Shown here one piece after another: positions 55,034 to 62,429 of a stretch of DNA of 64,000 nucleotides (positions within the stretch are counted from its first letter, which is position 1; each line of letters begins with the position of its first letter). The notes beneath the pieces are model-generated. The model had not been told where the DNA came from, did no database searches, and saw only the letters and a list, made by a program, of their open reading frames with translations. Source of the stretch: an uncultured Microcaldota archaeon (GTDB lineage Archaea; Micrarchaeota; Micrarchaeia; Norongarragalinales; CAINOH01); the NCBI GenBank assembly GCA_903851445.1, contig CAINOH010000024.1, positions 1 to 64,000 on the forward strand, in the 5' to 3' direction. Both the position numbers and the translations under genes were made by a program.

Positions 55034-55387
55034 ATGAACGAAACAACCCCCCAGTCAGAAGACGTGATTATTTCCGGCTTTAACAACGAGGAGAAGGTAT
55101 TTTCAGAGTCCGTTCGCGAGGAATGCAACGCGTTCCTTTCCAAGCTCCGCCGGGAGACCGGGGTGCGCTCGCTTGAGCTGCGCATGAAGTATTCCCAGCA
55201 CGGGAAAAGCCGGCTCTTTGACGTGCGGGTGACCGCACGGCTTTCTGACCGGCAGGGCGACCTGCACGCGCAGGCCTCTGCACGCGAACTGAACCTCGCA
55301 ATCAGGCGCGCGTTCTCCGAGATTGCAGCCCAGGCATCGAAGACCGCAAGCTACAAGGCGGGAATACGCTCGAAGGAAAGAAGGTGA
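55034..55387 (+). CDS. Small protein, possibly HPF-like ribosome-associated
   Basis: A 117-residue protein with the pattern LRMKYSQHGKSRLFDVRVTARL-xxx-ASARELNLAIRRAF, which resembles the beta-alpha-beta pattern of ribosome hibernation factors (HPF/YfiA). The similarity is weak and unproven. A strong GGAGGT precedes the ATG at 55034. The next gene follows ten bases after its stop. Confidence 0.55.
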   Translation: MNETTPQSEDVIISGFNNEEKVFSESVREECNAFLSKLRRETGVRSLELRMKYSQHGKSRLFDVRVTARLSDRQGDLHAQASARELNLAIRRAFSEIAAQASKTASYKAGIRSKERR

Positions 55388-55396
55388 AGGGAGATT

Positions 55397-55756
55397 ATGA
55401 CGAACAAGGGCCAGCTTTTCGGGATAACACTATTGCTTTTGGGCGTGGCGTGCCTTGCGGCGCTGGTTTTCCAGCTCAACAGCTACATAACGTACAACAG
55501 CACTGCGGGAATAATGAAGGCCGAGTCGCTGAACACGCTCGCCGAGCTCAAGAACGACCCGACCCAGCTGGCAGCCTACGGGATCAACGCAACCGACCTT
55601 GAGCAGTATGGCCCCCAGCTTTCAAGCTACATCGACAAGAACGTCCAGGCAGTATACCTGCAGGCCAACGCGCTCGTCCTGCCGATGATCCTTGACGCGC
55701 TATTCGGGATTGGCCTGTGCTACTTTGGGATCCAAAAGGCAGCACAACATTCATAA
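55397..55756 (+). CDS. Small two-helix membrane protein
   Basis: A 119-residue protein with hydrophobic segments at both ends (LFGITLLLLGVACLAALVF and ALVLPMILDALFGIGLCYFG) and an extracellular middle with Asn-Ser-Thr sites. No family recognised. Confidence 0.65.
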   Translation: MTNKGQLFGITLLLLGVACLAALVFQLNSYITYNSTAGIMKAESLNTLAELKNDPTQLAAYGINATDLEQYGPQLSSYIDKNVQAVYLQANALVLPMILDALFGIGLCYFGIQKAAQHS

Positions 55757-55793
55757 AGAAAAAAACATACCACGGTATCGGGGTAAGGATAGT

Positions 55794-56414
55794 TTGGCTC
55801 AACGGGAACTAGTCTTCACATTGCTGGCCATGATGGCAGTCGCGGGTTTTGCACAGGCAGAATGTACAAGCGCAGCGCCGACGGGCGGTAATGTCATTTA
55901 CCTGACAGTCGACCCCGCAAGCCTTGCAGGCCAGATTACAATACAAATCTACCTTGTAACGGGGGGCGGCACGCAATGCACCATGACCGCGGAAGTGGCA
56001 CAGCAGGCCCGCGGGTTCTCATTGACTGCATCGCCTGCTGAGACAACATTATCTGGCAATTCCTATTCCGGAAATAATTACGTTCAATTCCCACTCACCA
56101 TCACAGCAACGGCCTCGGCGGCTTCTGCAGCCCCGGAGACGGTCAACATACGGCTCCTGGACAAGGACACGGGCGCGGTGCTTGCAACGGTGCCCGTCCT
56201 GCTCAGCATTTCAGGAACCGGCTCGCCAAGCGCAAAGCCGCACACCTGCACCAAGGAGAACACCACAGAATGCACCGCAACGGAGCTTCTCGCGCTCCAG
56301 ATGGGGCAGAGCGTCATTGAGCAAAACGAGTCGGACATCTACCTGCTTGTTGGCATAATCGCATCTTTTGCGCTGATTATTTTCATCTTCTTTGTAGTCA
56401 TCCCGCGAAAGTAG
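55794..56414 (+). CDS. Secreted protein with C-terminal membrane anchor
   Basis: The frame from TTG 55794 encodes a signal peptide (VFTLLAMMAVAGFAQA), a beta-rich domain with four Cys and a C-terminal transmembrane helix (LLVGIIASFALIIFIFFVVI). GGGGTAAGGAT precedes the TTG at the expected distance. Frame upstream of it is only a shadow. It is likely anchored on the outside of the cell. Confidence 0.7.
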   Translation: MAQRELVFTLLAMMAVAGFAQAECTSAAPTGGNVIYLTVDPASLAGQITIQIYLVTGGGTQCTMTAEVAQQARGFSLTASPAETTLSGNSYSGNNYVQFPLTITATASAASAAPETVNIRLLDKDTGAVLATVPVLLSISGTGSPSAKPHTCTKENTTECTATELLALQMGQSVIEQNESDIYLLVGIIASFALIIFIFFVVIPRK

Positions 56415-56500
56415 CCCCCTTGCAGGAAAGTGGCCTTTGCGCAAAGCCAATTAATTGCACTGCGACCACAACACTATCACAAAAGGTGTGCGGCAACCCC

Positions 56501-58273
56501 ATGCTCTTCTCCAAATTCTGCGAAACATTTGACAGGATAGAGGCAACGCCTTCGCGGCTTAGCTCAACGGACTTCCTCTCAAAACTGTTCCTGGAAACGC
56601 CAGCGTCGCAAATCCGGCGGGCGGTATACTTCTGCCAGGGAAGGGTGGCGCCCGAATTCGAGGACATCGAGGTGGGAATCGGCGACAGGATTGCAGAGCA
56701 GACGATTGCGAGGACTGCCGGGGTCACTGTTGCCAAGGTGCAGGCCGAGTACCGGAAGAGGGGCGACCTGGGCGTTGCTGCTGCTGCGCTCCTTGAGAAA
56801 AAGGCGCAGACGAGGCTTGCAAGCGAGGAACTTACGGCGCAAAAGGTGTTTGAAAGCGTAAGCAGGATGGCGCAGGCAGCCGGCACCGGCTCGCAGGAAA
56901 GGAAAATCAAGATATTGTGCGAGCTGCTTTCAAAGTCCTCGGGCGCCGAGGCAAAGACGCTCATCCGCTTCTGCACCGACAACATGCGCATCGGAATCGG
57001 CGAGCCCACCATAATCGACGCGCTCTCGTTCGCGGTTGCCGGCGACAAGTCGCTCAAGCCCGACATCGAGCGCGCGTTCAACCTCTCTTCCGACCTCGGG
57101 ATGGTAGCTGAAGTGCTCCTTTCGGAGGGCATCGGGAGAATACGCGCGTTCAAGCCAATCGCAGGAAACCCCATCCGGCCGGCCCTTGCGGAGAGGCTTG
57201 AGAGCGCCGAGGCGATAATCGAAAAGCTCGGCGAGTGCGCGGTTGAGGGGAAGTACGACGGGTTCCGCATCCAGGTGCACAAGGACAGGGCCGGAAAGGT
57301 GCGTGTCTATTCGCGGAAGCAGGAGCCGATGACGGACATGTTCCCCGAACTTGTCAAGGCAGTTGCAACTGACGTTGACGCCAAGGAGTTCATACTGGAA
57401 GGCGAAGCAGTCGGCATCGACCCGAAGTCGGGAAAGATACTGCCATTCCAGGTCACGGTACAGCGAAAGCGAAAGCACGGCATAGACGAACTGTCAAGGA
57501 GGATACCCCTGCGGCTGTTCTGCTTCGAAATCCTCTTTTTGGACGGCCGGGACATGACATACGCGCCCTACAGGGAGCGCCACGCAATGCTTGAGAAGAC
57601 CGTATCAAAGTCAGACAGGATAACGGTTGCCGAGTACAAGATTTGCAAGGACGCAAAGACGCTGCAGCGCTACTTCGAGGACGCCCTTTCAAGGGGGCTT
57701 GAGGGAATCATCGCAAAGGACCTGAACGCTCCGTACATTGCAGGAGCGCGGAAGTTCGCCTGGATAAAGCTCAAGAAATCCTACCAGGGCGCGCTCTCGG
57801 ACACCGTTGACGTAGTCATAATCGGCTTCTACTACGGAAAGGGCAAGCGCACCAAGCTCGGGTTCGGCGGCCTGCTCACAGCGGTGTATGACGACGAGGA
57901 CGACAGGTTCAAGTCAATCGCGCGCGTAGGCAGCGGGTTTTCCGAGGAACAGATGGAACAGTTCTCAAAGATGCTCGGAAAAATAGTCGTCAAGGAAAAG
58001 CCCCGCGAAGTTGACGCGCTGATGGAACCCGACGAGTGGGTCGCGCCAAAGTACGTGGTCGAAGTCAACGCGGACGAAATAACCAAAAGCCCAGTTCACT
58101 CCGCAGGAAGGGGAATAGGCGCCGACGGAGAGGAAGTCGGGCTCGCGCTGCGCTTCCCGCGCATGACCGCAGCGGGAATCCGCGACAAGTCGCCCCACGA
58201 CGCGACAACTGTCAACGAGATAATCGAGTTGTACGAGATGCAGAACCGCGCAAAGAAGCACTCGAGGCGCTGA
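56501..58273 (+). CDS. lig: ATP-dependent DNA ligase (LigI type)
   Basis: The 590-residue ligase joins Okazaki fragments. The N-terminal DNA-binding domain starts at MLFSKFCETFDRIE. Motif I is EGKYDGFRI, with Lys251 as the adenylated residue. The later motifs GEAVG, FEILFLDG, EGIIAKD and KLKKSY are present, followed by an OB fold. ATG 56501 begins the family match; upstream frame does not. Confidence 0.96.
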   Translation: MLFSKFCETFDRIEATPSRLSSTDFLSKLFLETPASQIRRAVYFCQGRVAPEFEDIEVGIGDRIAEQTIARTAGVTVAKVQAEYRKRGDLGVAAAALLEKKAQTRLASEELTAQKVFESVSRMAQAAGTGSQERKIKILCELLSKSSGAEAKTLIRFCTDNMRIGIGEPTIIDALSFAVAGDKSLKPDIERAFNLSSDLGMVAEVLLSEGIGRIRAFKPIAGNPIRPALAERLESAEAIIEKLGECAVEGKYDGFRIQVHKDRAGKVRVYSRKQEPMTDMFPELVKAVATDVDAKEFILEGEAVGIDPKSGKILPFQVTVQRKRKHGIDELSRRIPLRLFCFEILFLDGRDMTYAPYRERHAMLEKTVSKSDRITVAEYKICKDAKTLQRYFEDALSRGLEGIIAKDLNAPYIAGARKFAWIKLKKSYQGALSDTVDVVIIGFYYGKGKRTKLGFGGLLTAVYDDEDDRFKSIARVGSGFSEEQMEQFSKMLGKIVVKEKPREVDALMEPDEWVAPKYVVEVNADEITKSPVHSAGRGIGADGEEVGLALRFPRMTAAGIRDKSPHDATTVNEIIELYEMQNRAKKHSRR

Positions 58274-58348
58274 AGCTGGTTTCCAGCGGACAAAAAAGAT
58301 TGGCGGCAAGAAGCGCAAGGCCGCCAATAGAAAAAAATGAAAGGGAGC

Positions 58349-58708
58349 CTAAAGTATTTCAGGGTTCTCCTTGGTCGGCGACAGGTAGATTGTCGTGCCC
58401 GGAGTGAGGCTTTCGCGGAGCTTGACTGAGATATACTTTCCGTACTTGCCCTCGTTTATCCAGCCGCTCCCGACGTATCCTTCCATACCCTTGGCCTTCA
58501 CCGAAAACTGCGGCTTGTTGCCGTGAGGCTCGGGCGAAAAGCCCTCGGCCTGCGCATCCACTCTTGGTTCCATCATTTGATTACCCACCTTTTTTTGCGC
58601 ATAGAACTCCGAAAAGCTCGCCTCCGAATAGCCCGGCCTTGCGGGCGCAGCACCCGAAAGAACGGCGCTCAATGGGGGAAGCCTTCCGAACTTGCCTGCG
58701 TAGAACAT
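58349..58708 (-). CDS. Small unknown protein
   Basis: A 119-residue protein with a disordered first half and a compact beta-rich C-terminal domain (INEGKYGKYISVKLRESLTPGTTIYLSP) that loosely resembles DUF736-like proteins. ATG 58708 follows GGATGTGAT. The 43-residue gene upstream precedes it by 17 bases. Confidence 0.6.
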   Translation of the reverse strand: MFYAGKFGRLPPLSAVLSGAAPARPGYSEASFSEFYAQKKVGNQMMEPRVDAQAEGFSPEPHGNKPQFSVKAKGMEGYVGSGWINEGKYGKYISVKLRESLTPGTTIYLSPTKENPEIL

Positions 58709-58725
58709 AAGTCTATCACATCCTC

Positions 58726-58857
58726 TTAGCAGACCGATGCGGCCATTACCAGGGAGACCCTGTTGCCGCGGTTCGATATCTGCTCTATTGCCAGCGGAAG
58801 CGACTCCGCAATCCGCCTTACCTGGCTGTATGAAAGCCCTGAAACGTCCATGTCCAT
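58726..58857 (-). CDS. Very small protein, 43 residues
   Basis: ATG 58857 is seven bases from a GAGGTG ribosome-binding site. The peptide MDMDVSGLSYSQVRRIAE continues to a TAA at 58726-58728. It has helical character with an A/V/S-rich end. It heads a two-gene minus-strand unit with the gene at 58349-58708. No family recognised. Confidence 0.6.
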   Translation of the reverse strand: MDMDVSGLSYSQVRRIAESLPLAIEQISNRGNRVSLVMAASVC

Positions 58858-58932
58858 CCAAAACACCTCTGTGCATCAAAGTCGTGCGGATTTCGGTATA
58901 TAAGCGAAAAGAGACCCCGTTTCCGGTGAAAA

Positions 58933-59232
58933 TCAGCCAGTCTTGGCTGCAGGATTTTCAAAGGACTCGACAAGCTGGACGGGCTCGACTGGCCGGGCAA
59001 CCAATTCCAAAAACGAGTTCTTCAGCGAGCAGGATACAGTCTCTTTTGATGCCTTGAACGGAAGGTGGAAGACGCCCTCCCAGCGCACGCGGCGGCCGGT
59101 TGAGACGGTCACGCGGGCTATGTCGTTGCGCACGGCCACCTTCGCGACCCCGGCGGTTATCTCCCCAATTTCCATTACTACGCGGATGGAGCCGTCGGAA
59201 AGCTCAACTGCCTCGAAAACCTTTGCCTGCAA
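58933..59232 (-). CDS. Hsp20/CS-fold-like small protein
   Basis: About 99 residues of beta-strands in the Hsp20-like pattern (SDGSIRVVMEIGEI, VAKVAVRNDIARVTV, FHLPFKASKETVSC, LKNSFLELV). This would be a small chaperone-like or CS domain. The start is uncertain; TTG at 59232 with GGATTGGG just upstream is proposed. The promoter has TTTAAATT- and TTTAAACC-like boxes near 59300-59335. Confidence 0.5.
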   Translation of the reverse strand: MQAKVFEAVELSDGSIRVVMEIGEITAGVAKVAVRNDIARVTVSTGRRVRWEGVFHLPFKASKETVSCSLKNSFLELVARPVEPVQLVESFENPAAKTG

Positions 59233-59384
59233 TTTCCCAATCCAAGTGATTAGCCCGCATTTTCCCCTTATGTGTGAGGTAAAACGCGGTAAAACTTTTG
59301 GTTTAAATTGCGCAGGCCATTTCCCGAAGGGTTTAAACCCTTGGGGGGCATAATCTTTTCCGCAGCCCCGTAGTACAGCGGTCA

Positions 59385-59413
59385 GCCTGCTGCAAAAGGA
59401 CAGGCCCGCAAAA
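59385..59413 (+). other. tRNA-Gln intron in the D-loop (near position 21/22)
   Basis: The 29-base insert separates A21 from base 22. Its inner GCCTG/CAGGC stem lies at 59385-59389 and 59400-59405. The border could shift by one base. With it removed, the D stem pairs GTAC/GTAT and G26 precedes the anticodon stem. Confidence 0.75.
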
Positions 59414-59450
59414 GTATGTCGGCCTTTGGAGCCGAAGACAGCGGTTCGAA

Positions 59451-59500
59451 TTCTCCAAAGCACGATGGCCCAATCGCCGCTGAAACTTTGGGGACGCAAC
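59451..59500 (+). other. tRNA-Gln intron in the T-loop (position 59/60)
   Basis: A 50-base insert between TTCGAA and T of the T-loop. CTCCAAAG (59453-59460) pairs with CTTTGGGG (59486-59493) in an 8-bp helix. The place is identical to that of the tRNA-Ala intron at 47273-47303. Confidence 0.85.
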
Positions 59501-59538
59501 TCCGCTCGGGGCTATAATTTTTGAAAGGTGTTATCCAG

Positions 59539-59787
59539 ATGGGAAGAATAAAGGGGACTCAAATCAAGGTGCTTTCAAGGCACATGCTCAAGACCAACGC
59601 CGCAATGTTCTCGGCCAGCTTTGACGAGGACAAGAAAATCGTCGACAAGCTCGAGCTCGGGATGAGCAAGACCGAGAGGAACAAGCTCGCAGGCGAGATT
59701 GCGCAGGAGATTGCAAAGCTCGACCGCATCGTGAAGCAGCAGGAGGCCGAGGAGGCATCCAGGGAGGCTGCAGCGGCGCACGCATAG
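59539..59787 (+). CDS. rps17e: Ribosomal protein S17e
   Basis: The protein opens with MGRIKGTQIKVLSRHML and has FDEDKKIVDKLELGMSKTERNKLAGEIA, matching archaeal S17e. The last 20 residues are a Glu/Ala-rich tail. AAAGGTG lies nine bases before the ATG. The gene starts 24 bases after tRNA-Gln. Confidence 0.92.
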   Translation: MGRIKGTQIKVLSRHMLKTNAAMFSASFDEDKKIVDKLELGMSKTERNKLAGEIAQEIAKLDRIVKQQEAEEASREAAAAHA

Positions 59788-59843
59788 AAGCGCTTGCGCT
59801 AAACTTTTCCTAATTCTTTTTATTTTTCGATTTTTTCCAATCC

Positions 59844-60251
59844 TTATTTCTGCAGCCGCAGCAGGATTTCCCGGTTGCTGTCTAGGATTTTCTTGTTCAG
59901 CTCGAGCAGGGACCTGCTGAGCGCAATCAACTCGTCAAGCTTCTGGCCAGGGTCAAGCGAAGGCGAACTGAGGACGCTTCCTGAGATATCAGGCCCTGCC
60001 GGCTCGTCAAAAAGGGACGGCTTTGCAGAAGGGGCCTGGGCTGTTGGCTCCTCCGAAAAGAGTGATGAACGTGCCTTGGCCGCCACCTCGGGGGCTGCGG
60101 GCCTCGCAGCTGCCTTCTGGCCTGCAGCTGCCTTGGCCTCTGCCAGCACCTTTTGCGTTTCTGGCACGCCAAGGTCGGAAAGGTTTGAAAGAATCTCGGA
60201 CTCGGGCATACCCGCCGCAAGCATCTCGCGGACAATCTGCTTTATCTCCAT
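59844..60251 (-). CDS. Unknown protein with Ala/Pro-rich linker and coiled-coil end
   Basis: A 135-residue protein. The first 45 residues form a small helical domain (MEIKQIVREMLAAGMPESEIL). An Ala/Pro-rich linker and a C-terminal coiled coil (LDELIALSRSLLELNKKILDSNREILL) follow. Similar layout to the coiled-coil protein at 61861, and flanks the HerA-like gene. No family recognised. Confidence 0.6.
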   Translation of the reverse strand: MEIKQIVREMLAAGMPESEILSNLSDLGVPETQKVLAEAKAAAGQKAAARPAAPEVAAKARSSLFSEEPTAQAPSAKPSLFDEPAGPDISGSVLSSPSLDPGQKLDELIALSRSLLELNKKILDSNREILLRLQK

Positions 60252-60412
60252 AAAAACCACGCGCAATTTTACAGGACGGGATTAGGCAATCCCATCTTAT
60301 AATACGTACGCAACCGCGGCTTGCCCTTGGGCCGAAACCCATAAGGGCGATAGATTTTAAGCAACGATTACCTCAGATAATCCGAAAGCATTTCGCAACT
60401 GCGGTTTTGGTA

Positions 60413-61855
60413 ATGCAGCTAGACCTTCCACTCGGCCCATGGACTCGGATGTTCAACGCCCAGTGGGGCGACTACCCGCTGATGGTGTACCAGAACCCCG
60501 ACAAGATGATGATGCTCACCCTCTTTGAGAAGAGGGAAGGCAAGGTCACGGGCGCCCTGACTTTCCTCAAGAAGGGCTTTGTCATAGAAGGCGACATTTC
60601 CAAGATAGCGCTGTCGCAGCGCCAGGATGTCATGATTGTATCCAAAATATCGCGCGAGCACGCCGGGAAGTACCTGCTCATAAGCTCCTCGCCCACGTTC
60701 ATCGAGTACAACAGGGACTCGCTCACCAAGGCCATAACGCAGCAGGGCGCGGAAATCGAGCACCTTTCCAAGGCGATGATAGAGATACTGCACGGCTACG
60801 AGTGCAAGGCAACGGACTTCCGCATTGTCGAGGACGACGAGCTGCAGCTCTTGCTCGGCGACCCGTTCTCGCTATTTGCCTACCTTTCCGTCTCAAAGGG
60901 CCAGGGGACGCGGGCGCAGCAGAACAAGGCAAAGTGCCTCTTCGGCATCGACCGCGACAACGAGCCGGTCAGCGTCAAACTGACTTCCCTCCAGACCGTC
61001 GCAATCACCGGCGGCAGGCTCCCGCAGAGACTGCACGCGATGCACATAGTGCTCGAGTCCGCATTGATGAACAACATCTCGACAATGGTCTTTGACAGCG
61101 GCAGCACGTTCTCGGGCCTGGCACAGCCCAACAAGGACGCCTCGAAGTACGAGGAGTTCAAGCTCACATCGATCCCGCTGGGTTTCCCGTTTCGGGAGTA
61201 CGAACTTGAGAAGGGCCTGTTCATCGACCTCTCAAAAATCGACCCGGAAGTGTTCCTGCTGGCGTTCGGGATTGAAAAAAGCGACATTGCAAGCGTAATC
61301 AAGCGGACGTACGTGGAAAAGCCCGGAAGCTTCCATGCGATGACCGACCTGGCCTTGGCAATGGACCAGCTCCACGAGAGCGCTGAAATCACGAGGTATA
61401 CTATATGCAAGGCCATGAGGGCGGCGACGGTAATCCAAAAGAGCTCGCCCAACGTGTTCGCAAAGACCGGTGCCTTCGAGGCACCCGCAACTTCCGGCAT
61501 AGGCAAGGTAATCCACGTCAACCTGTCCGGCCAGCAGCCCGACATCGCAATGCTTGCCGCCTATTCGCTGCTGGAGATTGCAACTTCGGACGACTCGCCC
61601 GAAAAATCGATGCTCCTTGCATTCACCCGCGATGCCACGGAGATACCGGCAGCAGTCATGTCAAAGCTGCGGGCCACTGCATCCAGCGGCACCCGGCTCG
61701 TCCTTTCCGCCCAGCACGAAAGTGACATTTCCGATTTCAACGCCACTCTCGGCATTGAAATAATCGGGGATGACGCCATCCTTTCCGAGGAGGGCGAAAA
61801 ACAGAGGAGAATCAGGCTGCGGCCAGCGTACTCTTTTGACAGCGAGCTTGCCTGA
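60413..61855 (+). CDS. HerA/VirB4-like protein with degenerate P-loop
   Basis: A 480-residue protein whose second half follows the HerA/FtsK order: TVAITGGRLPQRLH at the Walker A place (no GKT/S), TMVFDSGSTFSGL at the Walker B-like place, and GTRLVLSAQHESDIS at the end, as in GxxxxxxTQxPSxIS. The first 150 residues are beta-rich. It probably no longer hydrolyses ATP. A structural or regulatory role is inferred. Two small coiled-coil proteins flank it. Confidence 0.6.
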   Translation: MQLDLPLGPWTRMFNAQWGDYPLMVYQNPDKMMMLTLFEKREGKVTGALTFLKKGFVIEGDISKIALSQRQDVMIVSKISREHAGKYLLISSSPTFIEYNRDSLTKAITQQGAEIEHLSKAMIEILHGYECKATDFRIVEDDELQLLLGDPFSLFAYLSVSKGQGTRAQQNKAKCLFGIDRDNEPVSVKLTSLQTVAITGGRLPQRLHAMHIVLESALMNNISTMVFDSGSTFSGLAQPNKDASKYEEFKLTSIPLGFPFREYELEKGLFIDLSKIDPEVFLLAFGIEKSDIASVIKRTYVEKPGSFHAMTDLALAMDQLHESAEITRYTICKAMRAATVIQKSSPNVFAKTGAFEAPATSGIGKVIHVNLSGQQPDIAMLAAYSLLEIATSDDSPEKSMLLAFTRDATEIPAAVMSKLRATASSGTRLVLSAQHESDISDFNATLGIEIIGDDAILSEEGEKQRRIRLRPAYSFDSELA

Positions 61856-61860
61856 GCCGC

Positions 61861-62271
61861 CTAGGTCCTGTGCTTGTCCAGCTCTTCAGCTATGAGCTTC
61901 CGCGCCTGCTTGAGCGTGACAAAGTCAAGGGGGTTTATCGAGTCAAGGGTATAATGGAGCTCGGACACCTCGGCCTTTGTAGCCGCCTGCTCGCGCAGCT
62001 CGGCAACCTGCTTCTTGAGCGCATCCACCTCGGAAGCAAGGCCCGAATTGGACTCGCCACTTGCGGGGAAAGAACCGGTTGAAGGCAACTGGCCCGCTGA
62101 CTCGATCTTGGCCAGCTTGTCATTGTGGGTGACTATGGTCCTGCCGATGATGTCCTCGTTCTTCTCAATCATGCGAATTTTCTGGGCGATGAGGCTGATC
62201 TTGGAGTCCAGCATCTGGATTTCCGCCTTCAGGTCGTCGTACTTTTTCTGCGGAGTGGGGGAGTCTGACAT
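61861..62271 (-). CDS. Coiled-coil protein
   Basis: A 136-residue protein made almost entirely of charged coiled coil (YDDLKAEIQMLDSKISLIAQ, SEVDALKKQVAELREQA) with a short Pro/Ser-rich break. Its gene ends five bases past the HerA-like gene on the opposite strand. No family recognised. Confidence 0.65.
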   Translation of the reverse strand: MSDSPTPQKKYDDLKAEIQMLDSKISLIAQKIRMIEKNEDIIGRTIVTHNDKLAKIESAGQLPSTGSFPASGESNSGLASEVDALKKQVAELREQAATKAEVSELHYTLDSINPLDFVTLKQARKLIAEELDKHRT

Positions 62272-62429
62272 GAGTTCACCAGTGGATAATTACCTGACCA
62301 ACTAATCACCCAACAGCGCCATAAAAACATTCTGATGCGGGTTTGGCCGCGGCATTTGCGCACATTAAAAAGCCGGCGTTTTTGAAAGACTAACATTAGC
62401 GCCCGTAAGAACGGGAAATGGTGGTTCCA

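Larger units (their letters stand above)
59364..59514 (+). tRNA. tRNA-Gln (anticodon TTG) with two non-canonical introns
   Basis: Acceptor AGCCCCG (59364-59370) pairs with CGGGGCT (59507-59513); discriminator A. The D stem GTAC pairs with GTAT only if an insert of about 29 bases is removed from the D-loop. Anticodon stem TCGGC/GCCGA encloses CTTTGGA, and TTG lies at 59426-59428. T stem AGCGG (59440-59444) pairs with CCGCT (59502-59506) once 50 bases are removed. The spliced tRNA is 72 bases. Confidence 0.9.

Noticed and set aside
58933..59499. Long minus-strand frame continuing across tRNA-Gln
   Set aside because: The N-terminal half is antisense to the tRNA and its promoter; only the C-terminal half fits a protein fold, so the start was moved to about 59232.
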